Positions 48,000 to 58,569 of a stretch of 64,000 nucleotides of DNA are shown here, piece by piece (the first letter of the stretch is position 1; every line of letters starts with the position of its first letter). The stretch comes from Plantago ovata. Taxonomy: Eukaryota > Streptophyta > Magnoliopsida > Lamiales > Plantaginaceae. The stretch spans positions 134,202,096-134,266,095 of the forward strand of contig CM051455.1 in the NCBI GenBank assembly GCA_028274465.1, written 5' to 3'. The notes below the pieces were generated by a model. It was given only the letters and a program-made list of their open reading frames with translations. It searched no databases and was not told the origin of the DNA. The translations under genes were made by a program, and so were the position numbers.

Positions 48000-48508
48000 A
48001 TGAACAAGAACATCTTTTTCACTCCGTTGCTATGCATTTTGATTATTAGCTTTGCCGTGGATTCTTCTTTCGCTATCAGAGGTATGCTTTCATTTTCTTC
48101 TCCGATCCTCCCTGCCAAAGTTCAATGTTTTTTTCCACGATAATTAATCCATAAGTTTTAGCCTAATCCATTGCCAAACGGAGACTCTTTAGTTCTCTCG
48201 TTTCTCTCGCACCAATTCATTCAAGATGATTATTCGTTCTAGCATGGCCACTTTACAACTTGAGCGTACAACAAATGTAACTACGTACTATATAACCATT
48301 TTTTAATTTTTTTTTTGGTAATGCAGATCATGGACGTTCGTTAGCAGGGGTATGCGAGAAAACATATTTAGTGGAAGCTTGCGATGAAATTTATTGCCAT
48401 GACTTTTGCGGTGGAGTGGTTCCAGGCAAACCGAAAATAATATCTAGTAAATGTAGCCCAATTGATAAGTGCACTTGTACTTATCAATGTCCCCCTAAGA
48501 TATACTAA
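48000..48508 (+). CDS. Defensin-like (DEFL) secreted cysteine-rich peptide
   Basis: Two exons, 48000-48081 and 48327-48508, join with a GT-AG intron to give 87 residues. Residues 1-26 form a signal peptide (start MNKNIFFTPLLCILII, cut after FA). The mature part has eight cysteines at 37, 46, 51, 55, 70, 76, 78 and 82, spaced C-x8-C-x4-C-x3-C-x14-C-x5-C-x1-C-x3-C. The C-x3-C and C-x-C pairs are the cysteine-stabilised alpha-beta signature. The intron falls at the signal/mature border, as in most plant DEFL genes. Such peptides act outside the cell as antimicrobials or in pollen and cell signalling; which applies here cannot be told. No frame breaks are seen. The gene is too small and split to appear as one long frame. 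Confidence 0.88.
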
Positions 48509-48975
48509 TGGATTAATCAGGGAGGAGATATGCACGTTACCATTTATCATCGGAAATAAATAAAATAAATTTATTCGGAAGTTCAAATTCATTTTACTTA
48601 TTATTACTACTACTCCACTTTCGATTGTTCTTGTGATTCGTTTATTAGCAAAATATTTAAAGAAAGAACATTCCGAATAAACAAACAAATGTATAAATAC
48701 TTAATAATTATCAGTTGACTCTGATCAACAGCGTACTATCAATCCGAAATTCCTAAAATGAACATTCCGAAAAAGTATTTGTATATTTGCTGCTCAATCA
48801 ATCAAGATATTGTGGATTAATTAGTGCGATCGAGTGACAAAACTCTTGTTTAGTTTGAGCTTTTGGTGGTTGAGTGTATTCACCTTCTTCGTATCTTGGT
48901 TGTTGAGTGTATTCACTCTCACTTAATTTTATGTAATGTTTTTGTATTAATCAAATTTCGTGCCATTATATATAT
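48509..48975. other. 3' flank of the defensin-like gene
   Basis: AT-rich 3' UTR and flank. 48789-48875 is the partner of the duplicated stretch at 43172-43260. Confidence 0.5.
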
Positions 48976-49240
48976 TTTTTGTTTGAAACGGTAAAAATTT
49001 CATTGAATTGATATGAAAGGACCATAAGAAATATGCTCAAAGTACACCGGGTGACCAGCCCAAATGTTAAAAATCGATCGATCCACTTTGTATGAATTAT
49101 GATCTGTGTTTGCCGAATGTTTACCTCTCCCTTTTCTTCTTCTTTTGAATTTGAGAGGCAGGCCATTACATATCTTTCTACTGAGTTCATTAATACTGCT
49201 GGTTTTAACATAGGAGTACACTTAATTCCAGGAGGAGGAG
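48976..49240 (-). mobile_element. LINE-type 3' tail fragment
   Basis: On the minus strand the segment ends gaaatttttaccgtttcaaac followed by an A-rich run, the same gtttcaaa-plus-A-tail ending seen at 47393 and 60695. The upstream part has two overlapping short frames without clear domains. Boundaries and the right-hand target duplication are unresolved. Confidence 0.5.
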
Positions 49241-49700
49241 TTAGACCGTTAAGCGAATAAATCTTTAATTACATTGCACTATTTATTTTCGTAACCATTA
49301 TATTATTCTCCGGTATTTTCTTTCTTTGATGCGAACATATTAACGCGCGCTTGTTCAATATTTCACCGAGTATATATGAGTTCATCGACTTACGTTCATG
49401 ATGGCGCGTTGGAATTGGGGGCGCCTGGCGTGGACCTTTTCACTCTCCTCCTCCTCCATGTATGTCTATTTTTGTCTATACGTTTATGGCAATTCATGTG
49501 TTTTTCTTGTTAATTGTATTTTCCCTCCTAGTTATATTTGTTTAGGTTAAATTGATTTTGCTATTTTGCCTTGAATTTGAGAGAAAAAAAATAATATTTG
49601 CATTCGATCAGGGTGCTGTTTCTCTCTTTATTTGTTGCAATTTGCAAGTGGTTAGGTGCTAAAAGTTGTGGAATCCTATTTTAATTCTATGGGAGTAATT
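49241..49700. other. Intergenic DNA
   Basis: No gene is recognised. A short GC-rich patch (ggcgcctggcgtggacc) near 49421 is followed by T-rich sequence. Confidence 0.3.
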
Positions 49701-49701
49701 C

Positions 49702-50096
49702 ATGAGCGCAAGGATTCTCAGTTTGAGTGCTTTGAGACGTACGATGTACGTTAACTTTTATTTACAATCTCACTTGCAAAGAATGAATTGCGGTTCTCAG
49801 TGGTTTGGTTCATGCATGTTGCGGGGAAGGTTTAGAGATATCGATCGGGGGCCTCGGGCTCGGGGGCTTGGTATAATTAAATGCACCCTGCCATAATGCT
49901 TTCTAAGTCTGGGTGTATGTTTTTCAATATTGTAATTGTGGTATTGATATTAGTGGGATGTGGTAAGTTTTTATTTTCTTGTTTTCAGACTTTGCAATTT
50001 AATTTTGTTAAGCGTGGTTCTAATCAAGTGGATGCTTTTTTTGATACCTTTGATTTAGACTCGCCCCGTTTGAGTCTCCAAATGTACTCCAAATGA
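49702..50096 (+). pseudogene. Possible RNase H-like (LINE or host) remnant
   Basis: Two overlapping short frames. The second ends FNFVKRGSNQVDAFF, resembling the F-x-x-V-x-R-x-x-N-x-x-A tail motif of plant RNase H-type domains found at the ends of LINE polyproteins and in related host genes. Catalytic acidic motifs are not visible. It is followed at 50096 by a stop and an AT-rich repeat. The assignment is weak and rests on one motif. Confidence 0.3.
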
Positions 50097-50097
50097 A

Positions 50098-50665
50098 ATA
50101 ATATATATCTTTTCTAAAAAAAATGTTCATGTATATCTTATTTTTCATACTCTTAGTAACTAAAGTTGAGATTCATTAGTGAAGAACTTTTGACTCACGA
50201 AGGTGGGTGGAATATGGTACTAGTTTTTTCGGTAACCAAATTGATTAGCACATCGTCGTGTTGTCTTCGGCAGGATATGAATTTGATTACATATATATGA
50301 TTGACGATCGATGAACTCGATCTCTACAAGACTCTGGTAATTAAAAACTAGAAACAAACACGCACTTGATGAGAATTGAACTCTTGACCTCTAGAGTCAT
50401 GACACCTCAGCCTAACGAAATTGAGTTAAGGCTCATTGGCATTAAATAGATATATATCTTTTCTAAAAAAAAAAAATGTTCATGTTTATTTTATTTTTCA
50501 TACTCTTAGTAATTAAAGTTGAGATTCATTAGTGAAGAACTTTTGACTCGTGAAGGTAAGGGTGGAATATGGTAGTAGTTTTTTGGGTAACCTGAAATTG
50601 ATTAGCACATCGTCGTGTTGTCTCCCGGTAGGATATGAATTTTATTACATATATATTCTAGTATG
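50098..50665. repeat. Direct duplication of about 205 bp flanking a tRNA-like segment
   Basis: 50098-50300 and 50446-50665 match over most of their length (tatatatcttttctaaaa, ttgagattcattagtgaaga, acatcgtcgtgttgtct, aggatatgaatt). The 145 bases between them contain a tRNA-like stretch on the minus strand. The two copies differ by scattered substitutions and small indels, so the duplication is not very recent. Confidence 0.75.
50371..50440 (-). mobile_element. tRNA-derived SINE head (fragment)
   Basis: The minus strand reads like a tRNA gene promoter: an A-box-like ttaactcaatttcgttagg, then about 30 bases later a B-box-like agttcaattctc (consensus GGTTCGANNCC, degenerate). A partial copy forms the 5' end of the LINE insertion at 3242-3287, so the sequence is repeated in this genome. 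No terminator or tail is resolved. It is not a functional tRNA gene. Confidence 0.5.
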
Positions 50666-50949
50666 TATGTATATGTAATAAAATAATTTTATTACATTCA
50701 TTCACCACATTAATTGGTACTTAACCCTATACTTACGCACACCATTCGGCCTCAATCAGATTGCATCGAATTATTTCTGATATTCATTTTCAAACACTGA
50801 AACGAAACCCAAATAGATAGAGCATGTCTGAAAGAAGAATCAATCTACAATAAACTTTTCATTTCGCGTTCGCCATATTAACCAAAATACTATGTGAAAG
50901 ATTACTATGGCCAACGTCCTCCTCTATTTCACAGAATTTATTTCCCCAT

Positions 50950-51118
50950 ACTTTTTTTTTTTTTAAACAGCAAAAAAATGATGATGCAATACTAACCTGG
51001 AGTCCTAACTAATTCGCAATCCGAGACCAGAATTCTCACGCAAACGGACAAAGAACAAACATGTGATTCACAGATTCCTCATCAACATTGTACAACTTGC
51101 AAACACGGACAAACTTTA
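50950..51118 (-). mobile_element. Short LINE 3' fragment with zf-RVT remnant and A-tail
   Basis: The minus strand reads CKLYNVDEESVNHMFVLCP and, after a stop, EFWSRI, matching the zinc-binding C-terminus of plant LINE polyproteins (C-x-L-C...E-x-x-x-H-L-F-x-x-C). It ends in a 15-base A-run (plus-strand T-run at 50950-50964). It begins exactly where the Alfin-like exon stops, so the insertion truncated that exon copy. Confidence 0.7.
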
Positions 51119-51348
51119 CCTGTCAGCTTTATCAAAACCAAATCTAGCTCCAAAATAGAAAGCGGCAGAAAGTAGCCACGCATCACTGTGTACAGCAACA
51201 AGAGCCAACCAATCCTTCTCTTGCATCCCATCCCTGACAAAGTTTATGCCTAGAGCAGGCTTAGGGAGCTCGGGGGAAACCTCCTCAGCAGGTAAATTAA
51301 TTTCCCACTGTTCACTCGGAAATCCATAAAGACAAAGATTTTCCTTCT
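51119..51348 (-). pseudogene. Alfin-like PHD protein, single exon fragment
   Basis: After an AG acceptor at 51349-51350 the minus strand reads [39 protein letters not shown] and [19 protein letters not shown], ending [14 protein letters not shown]. This is the conserved N-terminal Alfin domain of the plant Alfin-like family, which read H3K4 methylation through a C-terminal PHD finger. Only this exon is present. The PHD finger and the first exon are missing, and a LINE fragment follows immediately. The exon itself is free of stops and well conserved, so the copy is fairly young. Non-functional. Confidence 0.88.
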
Positions 51349-51353
51349 CTGCA

Positions 51354-52221
51354 CAGTTGTGATGTAAACAGATAAGGTGATATCTCATGCACTTTCATTT
51401 GATCTCATTCATTTTTAACATGACAAAAGCTGATGATGTATTCTGAAAATCATCCATAGACAATATAAATAGGCATTCACACATAGAAGCCATAATAGTC
51501 AACAACAAGAAACGGGACACATTTACACATAGAAGCCATATATAGGCAATAGCAAGAAAAGGAACAGGATGTACTAATGAACATAAGACATACTACACAC
51601 ATATACTCGAACAAAATACCGGACAGCTGGTGTAATGTAACATACCATGGACAATCTATCAATATTGACAATAGTTTAAATAAAGTTCCTCTTAAGCAGG
51701 CAGCTGGACATTAATCATACGCTAATGTTCGAAAAACAACTTCCAATGCCAATGATTGAACACCAAAAAGAAATAAAAATAACGTATTACTATAATTTTC
51801 CAAAAAATAGAGTTGGGAAAATAAAATGTTACTACTCTTAAATCTTAAATGAACGCGAGTTGACCTTCAAACAATCCAAATACCCCGATCAATCCCATAA
51901 GTGTTCTTTATGATGATCTGTGGTCCTTGTTATATCGTACGAACTAATAGAGACCGCAACGTTTTATCATTCCAAAAGGTTTGCATATCTGTCTCGGCTT
52001 AATAAAAACAATGCGTAACATCAGTCATGTAGTGTGTGTCATAAAGTCATTTTATGAGTGTATATAGACTTTGCTTAGTAAAACTGGTTGATAAACTAAC
52101 CAATAAGTTAGCTGATGATAACCTAGTTGGTTTTAATGTACATGTTTAGCGAATGAATCGATAAGTGGTTAGCGAATAAGCTTATAACTAAATTAGCTGA
52201 TAAAATGACATTCATATTAGT
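51354..52221. other. Gene-free spacer
   Basis: No gene seen. A near-direct repeat cacacatagaagccat(a)nta occurs at 51478 and 51523. Confidence 0.4.
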
Positions 52222-52959
52222 ATAATATTATACAATTTCTTGTTTAAGACCAATTTCTAAGTTGAGACCGTGAGACCAAGCAATCCACTTTAATATGGAT
52301 CAATCCATACTACTATATCCAATTCTATTGAATCTCGCGGGTCAATGATTCAAACCGGGTCAATTAAACGGGTTATGTATAAATAAGTGAATTCACCCGT
52401 GTCTTTTCATTTCCTCTCATTAGCAAATCATAAACCCTAGAGAGAGAAAGTTTTAGAGAGAGAAACTCACTCGCCGTCTCCGTCGCCTGAATTGAAGCTC
52501 ATTTCGTCACCGCCGCCGCCTGAATTTCAATCGCCGCCACCTCAATCGTCTTATTCAGCTCTTGAAGGTGAGATTTTATTCGTTTATGTTCTTATTCACG
52601 CATTTTCGAAATCCTAATCTACTATTTTATCATATATCTCTGCAATTTTGCTAGGTTTTTCTTCTTCTTCATGCATTTCGGTTTCTAGGTTGATTTCGGA
52701 ACTCTAACTCTACGTTTTCTCGAATTTTGCTATGTTTTTGCAGTTCATCCACACTAGTTGAAGCTTATTTTGCTCGATCCTAACGCTTGTAAGTGTTTCG
52801 ATCTGCTTTTGTTTTCCATTTCTATGTATTTCGATCTTTGTGTTCACTCTCTACATCCCTTTCACCTCGATTTTATATGCTGTTGGTAAGTGTGTTTGAG
52901 TTTTATATGCAGTTTTGTTGAATTTTATGTTGTGCTTGTTTGAGTTTTACCACTGTCAA

Positions 52960-54330
52960 TGAGTTTTATATGCTTGTTCTGTTTTGAGTGTATGTTTGAG
53001 TTTTATATTCAGTTTTGCTGAGTTTTATGTTGTGCTTGTTTGAGTCTTACCACTGTCCATGTGTTTTATATGCTTGTTTTGTTTTGAGTGTATGTTTGAG
53101 TTTTATATGCAGTTTTGTTGAGTTTTATGTTGTGCTTGTTTGAGTTTTACCACTGTCCATGAGTTTTATATGCTTGTTTTGTTTTGAGTGTATGTTTGAG
53201 TTTTTATATGCTGTTCTGTTGAGTTTTATGTTGTGCTTGTTTGAGTTTTACCACTGTCCATGAGTTTTATATGCTTTGTTTTTTTTTTAGTGTATGTTTG
53301 CTTTAATTTGTGTTAACTGTTATATGCTATTTTGTAGGGAATGAAAAGGAAATAGACTTTGAGATACCTTCCTTCATCCCCTCTAATGATGTTACACTTT
53401 CGAATTCTTTCAATAGTAATGATGATTCTTTGAAGAATGATACTCCTCAGAGTAAGAAAAGGAAATGTGTTGATGATGATTATAGTTTTGAGAGTCACTG
53501 GCGTAGTTTGTGTTGTAAGAGTTGTATTCTGGTTGTTTGAGATTTATATGCTGTTTGTTTGAGTTTTAATCATATCATGTTTGAGGTTTACTTGAGATTG
53601 GGTTTTTTTGTGGTAAGCTAGTTTTTAAAGGTTTTTTGGAGTTTTATTTGCTGTCAATGAGTTTTATATGCTTGTTCTGTTTTGAGTGTATGTTTGAGTT
53701 TTATATTCAGTTTTGCTGAGTTTTATGTTGTGCTTGTTTGAGTCTTACCACTGTCCATGTGTTTTATATGCTTGTTTTGTTTTGAGTGTATGTTTGAGTT
53801 TTATATGCAGTTTTGTTGAGTTTTATGTTGTGCTTGTTTGAGTTTTACCACTGTCCATGAGTTTTATATGCTTGTTTTGTTTTGAGTGTATGTTTGAGTT
53901 TTTATATGTTGTTCTGTTGAGTTTTATGTTGTGCTTGTTTGAGTTTTACCACTGTCCATGAGTTTTATATGCTTTGTTTTGTTTTTAGTGTATGTTTGCT
54001 TTAACTGTTATATGCTATTTTGTAGGGAAATGAAAAGGAAATAGACTTTGAGATACCTTCCTTCATCCCCTCTAATGATGTTACACTTTCGAATTCTTTC
54101 AATAGTAATGATGATTCTTTGAAGAATGATACTCCTCAGAGTAAGAAAAGGAAATGTGTTGATGATGATTATAGTTTTGAGAGTCACTGGCGTAGTTTGT
54201 GTTGTAAGAGTTGTATTATGGTTGTTTGAGATTTATATGCTGTTTGTTTGAGTTTTAATCATATCATGTTTGAGGTTTACTTGAGATTGGGTTTTTTTGT
54301 GGTAAGCTAGTTTTTAAAGGTTTTTTGGAG
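52960..54330 (+). repeat. 688-bp tandem duplication containing about 100-bp intronic repeats
   Basis: Two near-identical blocks follow each other (block starts near 52960 and 53648). Each has three to four units of about 100 bases built from tgttttgagtgtatgtttgag, ttttatgttgtgcttgtttga and ttaccactgtccatgag, then an exon-like segment (53337-53540; 54025-54230) starting with AG-GGAATGAAAAGG and encoding KEIDFEIPSFIPSNDVTLSN. Block two has one extra A in the first codons. The near identity implies recent unequal exchange. Confidence 0.85.
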
Positions 54331-54666
54331 TTTTATTTGAGTTCTGATTATCTCTGTGTGTTTAGATTTTGATATATTTTTGTGTTGTAATAGTTGTATT
54401 CTTGTTGTTTGAGTTTTATATGTTGGTTGCTTGAGTTTTACATATATCATGTTTGAGGTTTAGCTGAGATTGGTTTTTTTTTTGTGGCATGCTAGTTTTT
54501 TAAGGTTTGTTGGAGTTTTATTTGAGTTTTATTTTGAATTCTGATTATATCAGTGTGTTTAGATTTTGATATATTTTTGTATTGTAATAGTTGTATTCTT
54601 GTTGTTTGAGTTTTATATGCTGCTTGTTTGAGGTTAATTTTTGTTAATTGTTGTATGTTGTTTTGT

Positions 54667-54762
54667 AGGGAATGAAAATGATAAAGACTTTGAGATACCT
54701 TCTGTCATACCCTCTGATGATGATACACCCTCGAATTCTTTCGATAGTAAGAAAAAGAAACG

Positions 54763-54805
<43 letters not shown>

Positions 54806-54990
54806 ACTTCTGAGTACTTACCTTCAGAGTTTTCAAAGGGTGCTGTCAAAAATGGTAAGACACTAGTTGTTGCTGTAGTCAAGGAAAAGAGCAAAGTTGT
54901 TGAGAAAGTCCCCACGGGAAAGAAGGAAGTTGTATTTAGTAAAATATTAATCAACCATCCTTTTGACATTTTGTTCATGTTTTTAATTTG
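54667..54990 (+). CDS. Acidic exon with poly-Asp run (third copy of the repeated exon)
   Basis: After an AG acceptor (54666) the frame reads GNENDKDFEIPSVIPSDDDT, then SNSFDSKKKKR, a run of about 15 Asp encoded by a (GAT)n microsatellite, TSEYLPSEFSKGAVKNGKT and a Val/Lys-rich end. It is related to the two exons at 53337 and 54025, which stop soon after a KKRKCVDDDYSFESH segment. I do not recognise the family. Acidic, low-complexity segments of this kind occur in genes carried by plant Mutator-like elements. It is probably one internal exon of a larger, now incomplete, gene. Confidence 0.35.
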
Positions 54991-56689
54991 AAATTTTTCT
55001 CTGTGATATCTCAAATTAGAACTATTTTCAGTTGTATTTAGTAATTTTATTTTATATTTTTAATTTTGTTTCATATGTTTGAGTTTTATATGTTGTTTGT
55101 TTGAGTTTTATATGGTGCTTGTTTGAGGTTTGCCACTGTCCATGAGTTTTGTATGGATTGAGTTTAACCTTGAACATTCATAGATATATGTTTCATTATC
55201 CCTTGACAAATGCTTAATTGGGGTTTAGGGTTGGATGCGGTGCAGGGCAAAAATGAAGAAAACAGAGTATCGATATTAAGAAACAGAGTTCTACAAAATT
55301 CTCAATGTTAAACAAAGAAATACATACAGTATTGAAATCAAGGAACACAGTCCACAAAAGAATAAAGTATTGAAATTTAAGAACACAGTTGATATAGTAT
55401 TCCTTGTTTAATCAAATAACTTGTTCCTTCCTGGGGAAACTTGCTTCCTCTATATTTGAACCAAATCAAATAACATAATTTCCATATCAATAATATATGT
55501 ATTCAAATACAAAGAATCCTCAAGTGTTCACTCCAAGATTTTTAACCCCTCTTTCATATAGAAAACATGAAATTCTGGTGTGTGTTTGAGTTTTATATGC
55601 TGTGTGTTTGAGTTTTATATGGTGCTTGTTTGAGATTTACCACTGTCCATGAATTTTAGAGCTTAACCACCAGCAATCCAACATTATCATTAACCAATAA
55701 TCATGGGAACAACCAACATTATTACCACAACCAGCATTATCAATAATCATGATCACGTAATAATACATATGAGTTTCATACGAAAATTCAAGTGCAAATA
55801 GAAAGATCATCTCACTCAAGCAAATTAGCAAACACCTTATGTGCAAGTGCAATACTCATCATCATAACATATCAGGGGATTATCAAACTTCGATTTCACC
55901 ATTCACTAATCCAATCAAGGTTATACACACGGATCTAACAATCAATCTCGTCATTAATCATCATCCAATTCGAATCGATCAACCCAATTCAACAATGAAT
56001 TTTTTTTTTTGAGTTTTGAAATCTCCATGGATATGGACCTTCAAAGTCCATCAATGGGTTGTCCATGGAGTGTAGCAAGCAATCTCGTTGTTCATCCATG
56101 GGAGAGAGTTTTGTTCCGTTGTCCATGGCTTCTTCGTCTTCTTCCTCTCACGTCATCTCTGATTTTGCTTTTCTGATTTGTTAATAAGGGTTTTGGACTG
56201 GGTTATAAGATGACCCGTTTTCGAAACCGGGTTATAACATGACCCGCGAGTTTTATCTTCTTTGATATCCAGATTTTATCTTGTTTAATCTAGATTTCAA
56301 TTCCTTTGAGTCTCATTTTGGTCTCACGGATCGAGTGGTCTCACAGGAGACGTTCTCATAATATTATTAGCTTATAAAATAAGCTTTCTGAGAGTTTATA
56401 ATTTCGCGTTCACATATATAACGGGCTTAATAAATAAACTTTTTATAATTGAAAGAAGGCAAAAAATTACGCTATATGGTTTTCCTCACACCTTATAACT
56501 AATTCACCAATACTAGAGCGTTGCACTTTTTGAGTATCGATTGATTGTTGCATCTTTTATATGATCACTTGACCATCAACTATATATGTTAATTCTAGCT
56601 CTGATGTACTGGATAAACGCTTTTTTGATATGTACTGGATTTCCATTGAGTACTTTTTTGATATGTACTGGATTTCCATTGAGTACTTT

Positions 56690-56880
56690 TGTCAAACACT
56701 GGTGGACAATTACAAAATGGAAGAGTTAAAAAAATAAAACAAATTAAGTAATCATAATGCTATTGCTCGGCTCGTTAAGGAAACGAGCATAAATATACGC
56801 TAGAGCTCAACTCAATTACCATAGCAAATTAGCCGAACTCGATCTGAGCAGTCGTTAAGGCTCTACTTGCATAATGTCCT
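56690..56880. repeat. Dispersed repeat, copy 3 of 3
   Basis: Contains ttttgtcaaacactgg (compare 33878), ctcaactcaattaccat, gccgaactcgatctgagc and cgttaaggctctacttgcata, in the same order as the copies near 400-540 and 33850-34060. A preceding 40-base stretch (tttttgatatgtactggattt) is itself tandemly duplicated at 56611 and 56649. Confidence 0.55.
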
Positions 56881-57059
56881 TAACTCATCTGGGCATGGAA
56901 TCCAGTCCCATAAGAGCGCAAACTCCATGTTCAAAGAACAGGATCATTTACCCTTACAGGTGCATATGGTTTAGAATCTTGATCTGAGAAACAGAAGTTG
57001 AATTATGTGACTGAAGCTAGCTATATCCGCATAGACACAATGACATACATGATAGCTAA

Positions 57060-57495
57060 GGCCTAAAATATCGGTGCCTGTCTGGTTCCAAATGGTGGGT
57101 GACTGTTTGCGGGTCCCACCAATAACAAACATTAAAATAAGAAAAAAAGAGAAAGGACGCACACAATTGTGCGCCCAGAAAGCCACCAGCCACCGGCTGG
57201 TGGCTTCTATGGAGGGGGACTGTCCCCCTCCTATTAGTTATTTTATTTTTTATTTTTTTTCTTTTTTATATTATCTTTTATAGTATATTTTATAGTATAT
57301 AATATTTTTATTATTTAAAAAAAAATTATATATTAAAAATGATATATTTATGATTGGATGGTGGGTGGTCAAGGATAAATGTGGTTTTTGGTGTTGTGGT
57401 GGGTTGGTTGAAGGATAGGGTATGTGAATGAGAGAGAAATTAATTTTTTATTTTAAATTGTATAGTAGGGTGGGTGGTGGCTGATATTTTAGGCC
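57060..57495. mobile_element. MITE with 13-bp terminal inverted repeats
   Basis: ggcctaaaatatc at 57060-57072 is perfectly inverted at 57483-57495. The flanks offer TA on both sides, compatible with a short TA-containing target duplication. The interior is AT-rich with no transposase. It carries an internal hairpin (gccaccagcc ... ggctggtggc, 57182-57206) next to a second palindromic ggaggggga...tccccctcc at 57213-57230. Tggtgggtgg-type words near both ends extend the terminal similarity. The superfamily is not assignable. Confidence 0.65.
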
Positions 57496-58565
57496 TACCG
57501 AGTAAATCAAGGTGCAAACGTGAAGTTCAATAAAGTTGAGCTGCACAGCCATCAATCCAGGCACCATTTACAACTGTGCTACAGTATAAAGTCCGTCATG
57601 ACCCTGCCTGTACGAAGACTTGACAACTATTCCAAATGTTCAGAATTGTTAGATCTATATTACAAAGTTTAGCTGTAACATATATAAGTAGTTAAGTACA
57701 AATGTACAATATATAGCTAGAGCATGTCAATATGAGATCAGGTTCTCATTTGAAACTACAACCTTGTAAAAGTTTAAAACACAATCACAGAAAATTGTCT
57801 AGCTAGATATTTGTTCTTTAATTTCCAGTCATTTCTTGATGAGGAACCGCCTGCTGTGAAGCTCTGTGCGGGATCAACCGGCTAAAGTTCGTTCAACTAG
57901 TAAGGCTTCAAAATATTTCCAGATTATCATAAGGTACGCAGACCTTGCCATCAGGTACAGTAACTCACAAAATAATGCAATACTCAACACTCTCGTCTTG
58001 TATGTGTGTGCAGGATATATAGTGATAGACTGATCGTGAACCTAATCAACAACAAACTGGGATCTGATAAAGAACCGAAAACCAGTGTGTGTAGGGTGAA
58101 AAGTGCACGAAAGACGATCCTTCTTTCCATAACAACAGAAAGGAAAACAGCTAGTATTCCGCCCCGCTCCAAGTACAAAAGAAATGCCCAACAAAGAATA
58201 TGGAAGTATTCCATATGTGATTTTGAATTTCTTTTCTTATGGTTTCTGGTTTTCTGTGAAGCCACGTGAAAACCAATCACAAACTCTAGGGATTGAACTT
58301 CCATCACTGTAACAAAACAAAATTCCTGTGAGGACGGACTCCATAGCTAGGTCCATACAGCTGACGACGCCTTTTGCAGTACATATGTGTCTCGTTCCTT
58401 TTCGTGGCCGTGCCCTTAATTAGTAACTTAAAACTCTTCTTTATGTGCTTAGAGATTAGTGACTGCTTCTTTTATGTGTCTCGTTGAAGTCTGTCATGCT
58501 TTACAAAGACGTTCATCCGATAACTAGAACTGGAGTACCTTACACAGAATTCATCAGCATTCTGT
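57496..58565. other. Spacer upstream of the GH3 fragment
   Basis: No recognised coding region. The two opposing frames at 57984-58307 are shadows of each other and match nothing I know. Confidence 0.35.
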
Positions 58566-58569
58566 ATGA

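Larger units (their letters stand above)
52231..56359 (+). mobile_element. Candidate Mutator-like element with captured or residual exons
   Basis: The 9-bp ataatatta flanks the unit at 52222-52230 and 56360-56368, the duplication length made by Mutator transposases. The ends share inverted subterminal blocks: gtgagacca at 52257 and inverted near 56330, and ctcgcgggtcaatgattcaa at 52334 against an inverted ctcgcgggtcatgttataac at 56250. The outermost bases do not pair well. Inside is a gene-like structure: a leader with Pro-rich coding potential (52490-52570), T-rich introns and repeated acidic exons. No transposase is seen, so it is non-autonomous. The 9-bp duplication is AT-rich and could be chance, so the call is moderate. 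Confidence 0.55.

Noticed and set aside
50371-50440. tRNA gene
   Set aside because: A- and B-box-like words are present but degenerate, and a cloverleaf with a proper anticodon arm and acceptor stem cannot be drawn.
50098-50665. Direct repeats around a tRNA-like core considered as a miniature terminal-repeat retrotransposon
   Set aside because: The tRNA-like part is a SINE-type promoter rather than a primer site next to the left repeat, and the repeat ends lack the expected terminal bases.
54672-54866. Plus-strand frame with a long Met run
   Set aside because: Off-frame reading of the (GAT)n tract in the acidic exon; the Asp frame continues the IPS motif shared with the other two exon copies.
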